From: Pseudoclavibacter sp. Marseille-Q3772
GTDB taxonomy: Bacteria; Actinomycetota; Actinomycetes; Actinomycetales; Microbacteriaceae
Length of the DNA stretch: 64,000 bases
Assembly: GCF_916618895.1 (NCBI RefSeq)
Contig: NZ_OU745391.1
Location: 1 to 64,000, forward strand
Direction of reading: 5' to 3'
Shown: positions 15,955-25,686 of the stretch, piece after piece
Layout of the letters: each line of letters opens with the position of its first letter
Numbering within the stretch: position 1 is the first letter of the stretch
The notes under the pieces: generated by a model
Told to the model about the DNA's origin: nothing
Seen by the model: only the letters and a program-made list of their open reading frames with translations
Databases searched by the model: none
Made by a program: the position numbers and the translations under genes

Positions 15955-16587
15955 ATGGCTAAGAAAGAACTCGGTGAAAAGCTCACCGCAACCGTTCGCA
16001 CCCAGTTTGGTAAGGGTGCCGCACGCAAGATTCGTGCGAACGACCTGATCCCCGCCGTCCTGTACGGCCACGGCAGCGACCCGCAGCACCTCACCCTGCC
16101 CGGTCACGAGACCATGCTGCTGCTGCGTAAGTCGAACGCTTTGCTGACGCTCGACATCGAGGGTACCGAGCAGCTCGCTCTGGTCAAGGACGTACAGCGT
16201 GACCCCGTGCTGCAGATCATCGAACACGTCGACATGCTCATCGTTAAGCGCGGTGAACGTGTTGAGGTTGACGTTCCGGTTCACGTCATCGGCGAGCCGT
16301 TCCCGGGCACCATCGTTGTTCAGGACGCGATGAGCATCCTCGTTTCTGCCGAGGCAACCAACATTCCCGAGAGCATCGAGGTCAACGTCGAAGGCCTGGA
16401 AGAAGGCGCATCGATCGCCGCAACCGAGGTTGCACTGCCTGAAGGCACCAAGCTCGTGGACGAAGAGACCGAGATCATCATCCTCTCCATCCAGGTACCG
16501 CGTGAGGAGATCGAGGAAGACGAAGCCGAAGGCGAAGAGGCAGCGGAGGACGCAGCCGAGGCTCCTGCAGAAGCCGACGCAGAGTAA
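15955..16587 (+). CDS. rplY: 50S ribosomal protein L25 / general stress protein Ctc
   Basis: A 210-residue L25/Ctc protein that binds 5S rRNA. The N-terminal L25 domain (about 1-95) contains RTQFGKGAARKIRANDLIPAVLYGHG. The C-terminal TL5-type beta domain (about 100-180) contains VEVDVPVHVIGE and LEVNVEG-like strands. The protein ends in an acidic Glu/Ala tail typical of actinobacterial Ctc. A good AAAGGAAG ribosome site precedes the ATG. The gene leads the rplY-pth-dtd run. The 126-nt leader upstream has no recognisable gene. Confidence 0.95.
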   Translation: MAKKELGEKLTATVRTQFGKGAARKIRANDLIPAVLYGHGSDPQHLTLPGHETMLLLRKSNALLTLDIEGTEQLALVKDVQRDPVLQIIEHVDMLIVKRGERVEVDVPVHVIGEPFPGTIVVQDAMSILVSAEATNIPESIEVNVEGLEEGASIAATEVALPEGTKLVDEETEIIILSIQVPREEIEEDEAEGEEAAEDAAEAPAEADAE

Positions 16588-16606
16588 CGCACTCAGCTAA
16601 CCCGCT

Positions 16607-17191
16607 ATGGCAATTGACACGTGGCTCGTGCTGGGACTCGGTAACCCCGGGGACCGGTATCGAGCCACGCGTCATAATGTCGGGCAGATGGTGGTTGATG
16701 AACTCGCCACTCGCATGCACCAGACCTTCTCCCGACACCCGCGCGCGAACGCGCTGGTCGTTGAAGGTCGCACAGTACCGGGTGGCCCAAAGCTCGTGCT
16801 GGCCAAATCGACCGGCTATATGAACACCTCCGGTGCGCCCGCATCCCAATTGGTGAAGTACTACGACGTACCGCTCGAACGAACCATCGTGGTTCATGAC
16901 GAGCTCGATATTCCATTTGATTCGCTCAAACTGAAACGCGGCGGCGGGCACGGCGGCCACAACGGACTGCGCGATATCTCTAGCGCGCTCGGTGCGGAGT
17001 ACCTGCGCGTTCGCGTCGGTATTGGCAGGCCGCCCGGTCGCCAAGACGCCGCCGACTACGTTCTGCGCCCCTTTGCCGCTAGTGAGCGAGCGACACTGCC
17101 AGTGCTCGTTTCGGATGCGGCGGATGCGGTCATGATGATCGTGGAAGAGGGTCTGCTGGCAGCGCAACAACGGGTGCACGGAAAGCCCTAA
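16607..17191 (+). CDS. pth: Peptidyl-tRNA hydrolase
   Basis: A 194-residue enzyme that recycles peptidyl-tRNAs dropped from ribosomes. Signature motifs are LVLGLGNPGDRYRATRHNVG (catalytic His in RHNVG), KSTGYMNTSG, VVHDELDIPF and GGGHGGHNGLRDI. Length is standard. It follows rplY by 20 nt and precedes dtd by 2 nt, so it sits in one translation-quality-control operon. Confidence 0.97.
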   Translation: MAIDTWLVLGLGNPGDRYRATRHNVGQMVVDELATRMHQTFSRHPRANALVVEGRTVPGGPKLVLAKSTGYMNTSGAPASQLVKYYDVPLERTIVVHDELDIPFDSLKLKRGGGHGGHNGLRDISSALGAEYLRVRVGIGRPPGRQDAADYVLRPFAASERATLPVLVSDAADAVMMIVEEGLLAAQQRVHGKP

Positions 17192-17192
17192 T

Positions 17193-17630
17193 ATGCGCGC
17201 AGTGATCACGCGATGCGCGAGCGCGCATGTTGATGTCGACGGCGAGATCGTCGGTACCCTCCCGAGCGCCGGCCTGATGGTGCTCGTCGGGGTGACCCAC
17301 ACCGACGACCAGAATGACGTCGACAAACTCGTGCGGAAAATTGCTCAGCTGCGCATCCTTGCCGGAGAGCAAAGCGCCCTCGACACGAACTCGCCGGTGC
17401 TGGTCGTGAGCCAGTTCACCCTCTACGCAGACGCGCGCAAGGGCCGGCGGCCATCATGGTCGAATGCGGCCGGTCGCGCCGAATCCGAACCGCTCGTTGA
17501 TGCCCTCGTCGCTGGGCTACAGCAGGTCGGGCTGCATGTCGAAACGGGCAGATTCGGTGCCATGATGCAGGTGCACTCGGTAAACGACGGCCCGTTCACG
17601 ATCGTGCTCGATACGGCAGAGCTCTCTTAG
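17193..17630 (+). CDS. dtd: D-aminoacyl-tRNA deacylase
   Basis: A 145-residue homodimeric enzyme that hydrolyses D-amino acids and glycine mischarged on tRNA. It has the conserved VVSQFTLYADARKGRRPS (SQFTLYAD motif, residue ~70) and NDGPFTIVLDT near the C-terminus, the equivalent of the Gly-cisPro region (usually NDGPVT). It starts 1 nt after the pth stop and is clearly cotranscribed with pth. Confidence 0.95.
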   Translation: MRAVITRCASAHVDVDGEIVGTLPSAGLMVLVGVTHTDDQNDVDKLVRKIAQLRILAGEQSALDTNSPVLVVSQFTLYADARKGRRPSWSNAAGRAESEPLVDALVAGLQQVGLHVETGRFGAMMQVHSVNDGPFTIVLDTAELS

Positions 17631-17694
17631 CTGCCTTCGCTCCGTTCATTACACCGCCGCGCAATGATGCGGGTGTGCGCGGTTCTACAATGGT

Positions 17695-20600
17695 TTGGTG
17701 CGTCTTCACGGGTATCTCGAAACTGCAGCCGAATCCGAATCGTTCACTCGCGCCGTGCGGCGAGCACGCTCTGACGCTGATTTTGTGCTGGTCGACGGTC
17801 AACGAGCACCGCTGCTGGCCGCACTCATCGAGGCACGCGCTCGCGGTGAACACGAACATGCGATGGTCTTGGCGATCACCGCAACGAGCCGAGAAGCCGA
17901 GCAGTACGCGAGTGACCTCGCATCCTTTCTTCCGGACGCGCAGATCTGTGAACTGCCCGCTTGGGAGACGCTCCCGCATGAACGCCTCAGCCCGTCCGCA
18001 GACACCACCGGACGCCGGCTTGCTGCCCTGCGGCAATTGGCACAGTGGCGAGAGCACCGCGACACTCCGTTCATATGCTTCGCATCAGTTCGTGCCGCAC
18101 TGCAGCCGCTGCTTCCCGGACTTGATGCCGAGGTCGGTATCGAACTGCGAAGCGGCACCCGCGGACACGATCTGCAAGAGCTTGCCGAACGGCTCGTGTA
18201 TCTCGCCTATCAACGGGTAGATATGGTTACCCGGCGCGGCGAGTTTTCCGTCCGCGGCGGTATTCTCGACGTCTTCCCGCCGGCAGCCGATCACGCAGTG
18301 CGTATTGATTTCTTCGGTGATGAGATCGACGAGATTCGTCCGTTCTCGGTCTCCGACCAGCGCTCCTTTGATGAAACCCTTGAATCGGTGTTCTTGACCG
18401 CCAGTCGAGAACTGCTGCTCGCGGACGAGGTGCGCGCGCGGGCGCGAGAAATGGAGCACGAGTTTCCAGCGCTCGAAGCGATGCTCACAAAGATCGCCGA
18501 GGGTATTCCGGTGGAGGGGATGGAATCACTCGCGCCGGCGCTTGTCGATGAGCTGGTGCCGATCACCAGCTACCTCCCCGAAGACGCAGCGATCGCGGTG
18601 CTCGCTCCCGAACGTGTGGTCGGTCGGGCCATGGATCTGCGCGAAACAAACCGCGAGTTTCTCGAAGCTGCGTGGGCGGCGGCAACGGCGGGGGCGGATG
18701 CACCGATCGACCTGTCCGGTGGTGACTATCTGTCGCTGCCACAGTTAAAGGAGGCCAGGGGTGAGCGCAATTGGTGGACGTTTTCGCCATTCGGCGCTGA
18801 GGAAGACGATGCCATTCGCGTAACCGGCGAGGCAGTGCCCTCGTTCGCGGGAAATTCCGAGGCTGCCGTAGCCCATGCCGTGTCGTTGCTGCAACAGGGG
18901 TGGCGCGTCGTAATGGCAGCGAACGGGCAGGGCCTTGTTGAGCGCGCGGTGCAGGTACTCGCCGATCACGGAGCCGCCGGTCGACCCGTTGACGAGCTAC
19001 CCGCATCCTTAGATACGGGTGTGGCCTACCTGATTCAAGCGCCGCTGAGCGCGGGCGTGCAACTACCGAATCAGCAGATCGCGCTGCTCACCGAAAGTGA
19101 CTTCTACGGTCGCAGCGCCGGGTATACGGTGCCCGGCACTAAGAAGCTCGCGCGCAAGCGTGCCAACGCGGTGGTTGACCCCCTACAGTTGAGCGCCGGC
19201 GATATCGTCGTGCACGATCAGCACGGTATCGGCAAATTTCTCCGACTCGAACAGCGTGATATCCCGGTTGCCGGTCGCCCCGGACAGCGCTCTACACGCG
19301 AGTACCTGGTGATTGAGTACGCGCCGTCGAAGCGCGGTCACCCCGGAGACAAACTGCTCGTACCGACCGACCAGCTCTCGCAGCTCTCGCGCTATGTGGG
19401 CGGCGAAGCGCCAACGTTGTCGAAGATGGGCGGCAGCGATTGGGCCGCCACAAAGTCCAAGGCGCGCAAAGCCACGCGCGATATCGCCGTGGGACTGGTC
19501 AAGCTGTACTCGGCGCGAACCGCCGCCCGCGGACACGCGTTCTCGCCGGACACCCCGTGGCAACACGAGTTTGAAGAGGCGTTCCCACATATCGAGACCC
19601 CCGACCAGCTGCAGACCATCGATGAGATCAAACGCGACATGGAACGCGAAATGCCGATGGACCGGTTGCTCTCCGGTGATGTCGGTTTCGGGAAGACCGA
19701 AGTGGCCGTACGCGCAGCGTTTAAAGCGGTGCAGGACAGCAAGCAGGTAGTTGTGCTGGTGCCCACGACGCTGCTGGTGAAACAGCACTTGGAGACCTTC
19801 ACCCAGCGCATGGCCGGCTTCCCGGTGCAGGTTCGTGGGGTGAGTCGATTCCAGAAGCCCAAGGAAATTGCCGACACAAAACAGGGGTTACGAGACGGCT
19901 CGGTCGATATCGTCATCGGCACCCACCGCATCCTTGCCGAAGGGTTTACCTTCAACGATCTGGGGCTGGTGATTATCGATGAGGAGCAGCGGTTCGGTGT
20001 GGAGCACAAGGAGCGCCTCAAAGAGCTCAAGACCAACGTGGATGTGCTGTCGATGAGTGCAACTCCGATTCCGCGCACGCTTGAGATGGCGGTCACCGGC
20101 ATCCGAGAGATGTCGACGCTGGCAACGCCGCCGGAGGATCGGCACCCGATTCTCACCTTCGTTGGCCCGCGTAGCGACAAACAGGTGGCGGCGGCGATTC
20201 GCCGTGAGCTGCTGCGCGAGGGCCAGGTGTTCTACGTCCACAACCGCACCGCATCCATTAACAACGTCGCCGCACACCTCGCCGAAATCGTGCCCGAGGC
20301 CCGCATTGCCGTGGCACACGGGCGGATGAGTGAGAACACCCTTGAGCAGGTGATTGTTGACTTCTGGGAGCGCAAATTCGATGTGCTGGTCTCCACAACC
20401 ATTGTGGAGACGGGGCTGGATATTCCGAATGCCAACACACTCATCATTGACGATGCGGAACGCTATGGCCTGAGTCAACTACACCAATTGCGCGGTCGCG
20501 TCGGTCGCGGTCGAGAGCGCGCATACGCATACTTCCTGTATGACGGGCAGCGGCCGCTCACCGAAACGGCGCACGACCGGCTGGAGACCATCGCCGCGAA

Positions 20601-21267
20601 TAATGAGCTTGGTGCGGGTATGCAGGTGGCCATGAAGGATCTGGAGATCCGCGGGGCTGGGAACCTGCTTGGCGGTGAGCAGTCCGGTCATATCGCCGGG
20701 GTCGGTTTTGATCTGTACCTGCGCATGATCGGTGAGGCAGTGGACGAGTTCAAAGGCGAAGCACCCGATACCCACGCCGAGCTTCGCCTCGAGCTACCGG
20801 TCGATGCTCGTATTCCCGACGAGTACATCGCTTCCGAACGCCTACGCCTGGAGGCGTATCAAAAGCTCTCGTCAGCGGCATCGGCTGCGGCAAGACCCGG
20901 CCAGATCGATTTGGTCATCGAAGAACTACACGACCGATACGGCGCCGCACCCGAACAGGTCCAAACGCTCATAACTGTCTCGCGCATCCGCCGAATGGCC
21001 TCGCTGCTCGGGATGAACGAAGTGGTCGCAATGGGGAAGGTGCTCCGCATCGCACAGGTGACGCTGCCGGATTCAAAACAGGTGCGGTTGCAACGGATGT
21101 ATCCGCAAGCGAAGTATCAGGATGCGGCGCATATCTTGACGGTACCGTTGCCGCAGGCATCACGGCCGGGTCAGACGGTTAGTGACGGTGAATTCCTGGA
21201 GTGGTTGCTCGGCTTCTTCCGCGCCATCTTCGATGCCACACCCGACGCTGCCGAACAGGAAGAATAG
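17695..21267 (+). CDS. mfd: Transcription-repair coupling factor
   Basis: A 1190-residue SF2 translocase that removes RNA polymerase stalled at DNA lesions and recruits UvrAB. Domains in order: UvrB-like N-terminus (about 1-350), CarD-like RNA-polymerase-interaction domain starting GDIVVHDQHGIGKFLRLEQ (about 500), helicase core with Walker A SGDVGFGKTEVAVRAAF (about 660) and IIDEEQRFG (Walker B DEEQ), helicase lobe 2 with STTIVETGLDIPNANT and QLRGRVGRGRERAYAYF, and the C-terminal TRCF domain. The start is TTG at 17695 or GTG at 17698; neither has a strong ribosome site. It follows dtd here, whereas mfd-mazG adjacency in other actinobacteria is broken by an inserted PucR/LysA-like/GltS/type VII block. 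Confidence 0.96.
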   Translation: MVRLHGYLETAAESESFTRAVRRARSDADFVLVDGQRAPLLAALIEARARGEHEHAMVLAITATSREAEQYASDLASFLPDAQICELPAWETLPHERLSPSADTTGRRLAALRQLAQWREHRDTPFICFASVRAALQPLLPGLDAEVGIELRSGTRGHDLQELAERLVYLAYQRVDMVTRRGEFSVRGGILDVFPPAADHAVRIDFFGDEIDEIRPFSVSDQRSFDETLESVFLTASRELLLADEVRARAREMEHEFPALEAMLTKIAEGIPVEGMESLAPALVDELVPITSYLPEDAAIAVLAPERVVGRAMDLRETNREFLEAAWAAATAGADAPIDLSGGDYLSLPQLKEARGERNWWTFSPFGAEEDDAIRVTGEAVPSFAGNSEAAVAHAVSLLQQGWRVVMAANGQGLVERAVQVLADHGAAGRPVDELPASLDTGVAYLIQAPLSAGVQLPNQQIALLTESDFYGRSAGYTVPGTKKLARKRANAVVDPLQLSAGDIVVHDQHGIGKFLRLEQRDIPVAGRPGQRSTREYLVIEYAPSKRGHPGDKLLVPTDQLSQLSRYVGGEAPTLSKMGGSDWAATKSKARKATRDIAVGLVKLYSARTAARGHAFSPDTPWQHEFEEAFPHIETPDQLQTIDEIKRDMEREMPMDRLLSGDVGFGKTEVAVRAAFKAVQDSKQVVVLVPTTLLVKQHLETFTQRMAGFPVQVRGVSRFQKPKEIADTKQGLRDGSVDIVIGTHRILAEGFTFNDLGLVIIDEEQRFGVEHKERLKELKTNVDVLSMSATPIPRTLEMAVTGIREMSTLATPPEDRHPILTFVGPRSDKQVAAAIRRELLREGQVFYVHNRTASINNVAAHLAEIVPEARIAVAHGRMSENTLEQVIVDFWERKFDVLVSTTIVETGLDIPNANTLIIDDAERYGLSQLHQLRGRVGRGRERAYAYFLYDGQRPLTETAHDRLETIAANNELGAGMQVAMKDLEIRGAGNLLGGEQSGHIAGVGFDLYLRMIGEAVDEFKGEAPDTHAELRLELPVDARIPDEYIASERLRLEAYQKLSSAASAAARPGQIDLVIEELHDRYGAAPEQVQTLITVSRIRRMASLLGMNEVVAMGKVLRIAQVTLPDSKQVRLQRMYPQAKYQDAAHILTVPLPQASRPGQTVSDGEFLEWLLGFFRAIFDATPDAAEQEE

Positions 21268-21272
21268 CCGCT

Positions 21273-22829
21273 ATGGAGCAGTCGGATACAGGTGCCGTGC
21301 AACTGGATTCGTTGCTGGCGACGCTGCGCGGACACCTAACCGTCGGCGCCGCGCAGAGCGATTCCACGGCCCGGGCATTGATTGAGCGTGTGGAGCTTGT
21401 GGCAGATGAGGACCACCGCATCCAGCCGCGAACCATAGTGTTGGCGCCGGTGCTGCCGCAGACAGCAACACGGACGGATCGCGGCCCCGAAGCAGTGGTG
21501 GTGTCGCAATCGCATGTGCAGGATGCGCGCACGTTGTGGCCGAACGTGCCGGTGCTGGTGAAAGCTCCCTGGGTGGCGTGGAGCGAGCTCTTCCTGGCGT
21601 TAGCGCAGCTCGTTGAGGTCGCTGGCGCACACAGTGCGGCAACTTCCGGATGCGAGTCGCTCGACCAACTCGCGACGACCGTTTCAGAACTTACAGTGAG
21701 CTCGGTGACGATCGAGAATGACCGCGGCGTGCTGCTTGCCTACTCACCGACTCCGAACACTGTCGACGAAATCCGCCAACAGACGATCCTTAGCGGCAGC
21801 GTTCCTCAGTGGCGTCTAGCGGCTATGGAAGAAGCCGGTTTCTTCGATATTCTGCGCACTGCTCAGCGCCTCGTGGTCCGGCCAGAGACGGCGGATGCGC
21901 CTGCCCGGTTGGTCATGCCCGTTCGGGCCGGTGGACGGTTAATCGGTTTGATCTGGGCGACCGAATCCGCACTCCCACTCGAGGAGCTGGAGCGAATCTT
22001 TGCGGACGCGGCCACGAATGCGGCTCGACTGATGCTTCGAGATGCCTGGTCGCTCGATGAGCAGCACAGCCGGCAACAGCAGGTGGTCAGAGAGCTGTTG
22101 CACAGCGAGACAGACCCAGCATTCATGGCTCACACGCTCGGTATTCCGCCGGCAGCGCCAGTTTGCGTGATCATGTGGCAGGGTGGCTCAGCGCAGCTGC
22201 AGGCGGCGGTGGAGTTTGCGCTGCGCAAGATTGCCGGCCGAGTGTGGCTGCTGCACGATGACGGCCTACATACGGCTCTTGTGGAGTTCGTGGATGCGGC
22301 CGGTGGCGACGAGCGCCTGTCTGCGGGCATCAACGTGGCACTCGAAGCGGTCATCGCCCGGCATGCGGGCGCACCGGTTGTTGCCCGCAGTGCTATCGGG
22401 GTACTGACACAGGTGCGTGCGCTGTACTGCGAAGCCAGTGATGTGCTCGCTGCTGCCACTCACTGTGCACACAGCGGCGGGGGAGCAGTGCTGAGCAGCG
22501 TTGATATACCGTTTGCGATCGCAACGTGGCGGGTTATGCAAACGGCGGCACCGGACGCAGTGGCAGCAGTGCGTGAACTGCTGACACCGCTGAAGGAACA
22601 CGATGCGCAGCGGCATACCTCGCTGGTGGATACCTTGCGGGTTGTGCTTAGCGACGATGGCAAGCTTGTGGATGTCGCGCGTTCGCTCAACATCCACAGC
22701 AATAGCCTGCGCTATCGCATTGCTCGCATTGAGGAGATCATCGATGGCTCGTTGCATGACCGGGATACGCGCACCGCACTCAGTCTTGCGCTCATGCTTG
22801 AAGGGCCCGCATCCAATTGTAAAAAATAA
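21273..22829 (+). CDS. PucR/CdaR-type transcriptional regulator
   Basis: A 518-residue regulator with a C-terminal PucR helix-turn-helix at about residues 455-515 (DVARSLNIHSNSLRYRIARI, then EEIIDGSLHDRDTRTALSLA), typical of activators of purine, proline or amino-acid catabolism. A GAF-like/GGDEF-related sensing region is likely in the middle (RLVMPVRAGGRLIGLIWATE). The start follows mfd by 5 nt with AGGAAGAA upstream. It directly precedes the LysA-like enzyme and GltS transporter genes, which it probably controls; an inverted repeat at 22933-22951 is a candidate site. The inducer is unknown. Confidence 0.8.
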   Translation: MEQSDTGAVQLDSLLATLRGHLTVGAAQSDSTARALIERVELVADEDHRIQPRTIVLAPVLPQTATRTDRGPEAVVVSQSHVQDARTLWPNVPVLVKAPWVAWSELFLALAQLVEVAGAHSAATSGCESLDQLATTVSELTVSSVTIENDRGVLLAYSPTPNTVDEIRQQTILSGSVPQWRLAAMEEAGFFDILRTAQRLVVRPETADAPARLVMPVRAGGRLIGLIWATESALPLEELERIFADAATNAARLMLRDAWSLDEQHSRQQQVVRELLHSETDPAFMAHTLGIPPAAPVCVIMWQGGSAQLQAAVEFALRKIAGRVWLLHDDGLHTALVEFVDAAGGDERLSAGINVALEAVIARHAGAPVVARSAIGVLTQVRALYCEASDVLAAATHCAHSGGGAVLSSVDIPFAIATWRVMQTAAPDAVAAVRELLTPLKEHDAQRHTSLVDTLRVVLSDDGKLVDVARSLNIHSNSLRYRIARIEEIIDGSLHDRDTRTALSLALMLEGPASNCKK

Positions 22830-22932
22830 CGAACTCAACGGTGATGGCCTCTCATTTTCGCACAATGTGCCTGTTGGATGCGCGTAAGTATTGGCCTCTT
22901 CGTTGATGGTTGGCAGGAAACTCTGTGCGTTG

Positions 22933-22951
22933 TGAGACACCGCGCGTCTCA
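22933..22951. promoter_or_regulatory. Inverted repeat upstream of LysA-like gene
   Basis: TGAGAC-N7-GTCTCA lies 45-63 nt before the start of the LysA-like gene and downstream of the PucR-type regulator. The arms are short, but the position fits an activator or operator site. Confidence 0.35.
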
Positions 22952-22995
22952 TCGCTGCCATAGAGTCGGAGAACACCCCAGCAAAGGAGCTGTAA

Positions 22996-24300
22996 ATGGA
23001 TGCGGTTACCCGACGCAAACAAGCAATCACCGACATCGCTGCAATGGGCATATTGGATGATGACAATCCGCTCGTCGGCTTCATTGATGTAGATGCGATT
23101 CACGAGCGCGTGGCCGAACTCAATGAGGCGTTCACCTCGGACAGTGAGGTGCTGCACACAGTGGCTGCCAAATCGGCGACACTCGTGCCACTGCTGAAGC
23201 TCGTCCAGCAAGCCGGTATGGGATGCGAAGTGGCCAGTCCCGGTGAGTTGGCGATGGCGCAGGCAGCCGGGTTTACCCCGGAACAGATGGTGTTCGATTC
23301 GCCGGCGAAAACGGCGAGCGAACTTCGGCAAGCGGTACAGCTCGGGATCGCGATCAATGTCGACAATGTGCAAGAACTTGCCCGGCTCGATGAGATCGTC
23401 GCCGACATCACGCCGACATCACGAATCGGATTCCGAATCAACCCGCAACTCGGCGCAGGGCGCATAGGTGCGATGAGCACCGCGACCGCAACGTCGAAGT
23501 TCGGTGTGGGGATCCAGGACCCGGGAGTTCGTGAGGCGGTTATCAACGCCTATGTCGAACGCCCCTGGCTTACCCAACTGCATGTGCACAGCGGTTCGCA
23601 GGGGTTGACGCTTGAACAGATGGCGCTGGGCGTAAAGACCGTGGTTGAGCTGGCCAACGAAATCGACGCTGCCGTAGGAGCACCGCGTATTACTCATATC
23701 GATATCGGTGGCGGCCTACCCGTTAATTTTGATAGCGCTGAGGTTACCCCGAAGTTTGCCGACTATCGCGCCGCGCTCGACGCTACGGTGCCAGAGCTAT
23801 TCGATGGGCGACGCACCATCGTCACAGAGTTCGGGCGCTCGATTCTGGCCAAGAGCGGATGCATTGTGTCGCGTGTCGAGTACGCGAAGCGTTCGGGCGG
23901 ACGCCCGATTGTTATTTCCCACGTCGGTGCTCAAATTGCGACCCGCACGGTATTCATGCCGGAATCCTGGCCGCTGCGCATTACCGCACACGCGTCGGAC
24001 GGTACTGAGAAGACGGGCGAGAGCGTGGCACAGGATATCGCTGGCCCGTGCTGCTTCTCCGGCGATATGATCGCCAAGGAGCGTGCGCTGCCGGAGCTGG
24101 ACCAGGGCGATCTCATCGCTGTGCACGATACCGGTGCCTACTATTTCTCGGCGCACTACAGTTACAACGCCCTTCCGCGCCCAGCGGTGCTTGCACACCG
24201 TGCTGAGAGCTCTAAACTCACGTGGGAAACACTGCGTGAAGCAGAGTCAATCGAGGCGCTCTTGGCAGCTGCCGGGCTGAACGCACTCAGTGTTGAGTGA
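22996..24300 (+). CDS. Diaminopimelate-decarboxylase-like PLP enzyme of altered specificity
   Basis: A 434-residue fold-type III PLP enzyme with a good AAAGGAG ribosome site. It aligns with LysA along its length: PLP lysine in VAAKSATLVPLL (about residue 57), CEVASPGELAMA, FDSPAKTASEL, HVHSGSQG, IDIGGGLPV, EFGRSILA, and the C-terminal GAYYFSAHYSYNALPRPA. Two things differ from true LysA: the YxxKAN motif is HTVAAKSA, and the CESGD substrate loop is CCFSGD, losing the Glu. It lies between a PucR regulator and a GltS-type transporter, not with lysine or thrA genes. A catabolic decarboxylase or racemase for an acidic or D-amino acid is inferred; the exact substrate is unknown. Confidence 0.75.
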   Translation: MDAVTRRKQAITDIAAMGILDDDNPLVGFIDVDAIHERVAELNEAFTSDSEVLHTVAAKSATLVPLLKLVQQAGMGCEVASPGELAMAQAAGFTPEQMVFDSPAKTASELRQAVQLGIAINVDNVQELARLDEIVADITPTSRIGFRINPQLGAGRIGAMSTATATSKFGVGIQDPGVREAVINAYVERPWLTQLHVHSGSQGLTLEQMALGVKTVVELANEIDAAVGAPRITHIDIGGGLPVNFDSAEVTPKFADYRAALDATVPELFDGRRTIVTEFGRSILAKSGCIVSRVEYAKRSGGRPIVISHVGAQIATRTVFMPESWPLRITAHASDGTEKTGESVAQDIAGPCCFSGDMIAKERALPELDQGDLIAVHDTGAYYFSAHYSYNALPRPAVLAHRAESSKLTWETLREAESIEALLAAAGLNALSVE

Positions 24301-24358
24301 ATTCAGCAATGCTCGATAACAACGATATTTCGCACACCTTCTTGCAGATGGACTTACT

Positions 24359-25576
24359 ATGAACATTGAACTTGATGATATCCAGACAGTTGGATTAGCC
24401 GCAGTCCTATTGGTCATCGGTATTCTTATTAAGCGGCGCGTCTATTTCTTCCAGCGCTTCGCTATTCCCGCTCCGGTCATCGGCGGATTTCTCTTTGCGC
24501 TACTCAACCTCGTATTCCACGTCACCGATACGGTGAACATCACGCTGTCAGACACCCTGCAGAAATTCTTCATGGTGATCTTCTTCACCACCGTTGGTTA
24601 CGGCGCCAGCGTAAAGGTGCTGCGCTCATCCGGAACAAAAGTGCTCTACTTCCTTGGCGTTGCCGGTGTACTGGTCGCACTGCAGTCTGCGGTCGCATTC
24701 GGTTTGGCTCCGGTCGTGCAGATCGACCCAGCGCTGGCGATGATGACCGGCTCAGTATCGATGACCGGTGGACACGGTATCTCCGGTGGTATCTCCCCGC
24801 TCGTAGAAGCATCCGGTGTCGGTGGAGCGCAGACCGTTGCCTACACCGCTGCAACCTTCGGTCTCGTTGCCGGATCGCTAATGGGTGGGCCAGTCGCCAA
24901 CCGGATCATTCAGCGCCGTGGGCTCAAGCCTTCCACCGAGCAAGTGGAAGTGAATCAGTCAATTCTCGAAACCGGACCCCGGGAGCTACAAGGGGACCGC
25001 ATCCTGCGCGCATTCATCGTGATCTTCATTTCTATGGCGATCGGTAGCGCCATCACCGCAGGGTTGAATGTATTGATTGCGCAGTTCACCGACCTCGCCG
25101 CATTCCCCGTGTACCTGGGATCGATGTTGGTAGCGATCTTCCTCCGCTACCTCTCTGACCGGCGCGACCCCGAGGTCAAGGGTGAGCTCGTCCCGGTACA
25201 GGAAGTAAAGATTGTCGGCGACGTATCGCTCGCAGTGTTCCTGTCAATGGCGCTGATGAGCATCAAGCTGTGGGAACTGGCCGACCTCGCCTTGCCGCTG
25301 ATCGTCTTGCTGCTCGCGCAGATTGTGCTGATGTTCCTCTACGCCAACTTCGTAACGTTCAACCTCATGGGACGTAACTACGATGCGGCAGTCCTCACTG
25401 CGGGACACTGCGGATTCGGGCTCGGCGCAACACCAAATGGCGTGGCCAATATGGACTCCGTGACCGAGAAATTTGGTGAGTCGAAAACGGCATTCTTCGT
25501 GCTACCGATCGTCGGCGGAATGTTTATCGACTTCATCAATATCTTCGTAATTATGGCCTTCCTGGCGTTCGTCTAA
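24359..25576 (+). CDS. gltS: Sodium/glutamate symporter (GltS family)
   Basis: A 405-residue inner-membrane protein with about 10-12 helices. The GltS family motifs are present in both halves: SVSMTGGHGISGGISPLVE (about residue 135) and TAGHCGFGLGATPNGVANM (about 350), the two re-entrant loops. Known members import glutamate with sodium. It is 58 nt downstream of the LysA-like enzyme and ends at a strong bidirectional terminator. The pairing suggests import of the enzyme's substrate, glutamate or a related acidic amino acid, but specificity is inferred. Confidence 0.9.
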   Translation: MNIELDDIQTVGLAAVLLVIGILIKRRVYFFQRFAIPAPVIGGFLFALLNLVFHVTDTVNITLSDTLQKFFMVIFFTTVGYGASVKVLRSSGTKVLYFLGVAGVLVALQSAVAFGLAPVVQIDPALAMMTGSVSMTGGHGISGGISPLVEASGVGGAQTVAYTAATFGLVAGSLMGGPVANRIIQRRGLKPSTEQVEVNQSILETGPRELQGDRILRAFIVIFISMAIGSAITAGLNVLIAQFTDLAAFPVYLGSMLVAIFLRYLSDRRDPEVKGELVPVQEVKIVGDVSLAVFLSMALMSIKLWELADLALPLIVLLLAQIVLMFLYANFVTFNLMGRNYDAAVLTAGHCGFGLGATPNGVANMDSVTEKFGESKTAFFVLPIVGGMFIDFINIFVIMAFLAFV

Positions 25577-25581
25577 ATAGT

Positions 25582-25633
25582 CCGAAAACGAGTGTGGGTG
25601 CTGCAATTGCAGCACCCACACTCTTGTTTTCGC
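25582..25633. terminator. Strong bidirectional terminator
   Basis: A perfect 34-nt palindrome (25590-25623, stem GAGTGTGGGTGCTGC, centre AATT) flanked by CGAAAAC on the left and TTGTTTTCG on the right, so T-rich tails exist in both directions. It separates gltS (+) from the convergent type VII substrate gene (-). Confidence 0.85.
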
Positions 25634-25686
25634 TATTTGTGTATTGAGCTGTGCCGGATGGGTACTCTGCTCGTACCCCGTTCGCC

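Noticed and set aside
22996-24300. Calling this gene lysA
   Set aside because: The substrate loop and PLP-lysine context deviate from true LysA and the neighbours are a PucR regulator and GltS, so the biosynthetic name is not justified.
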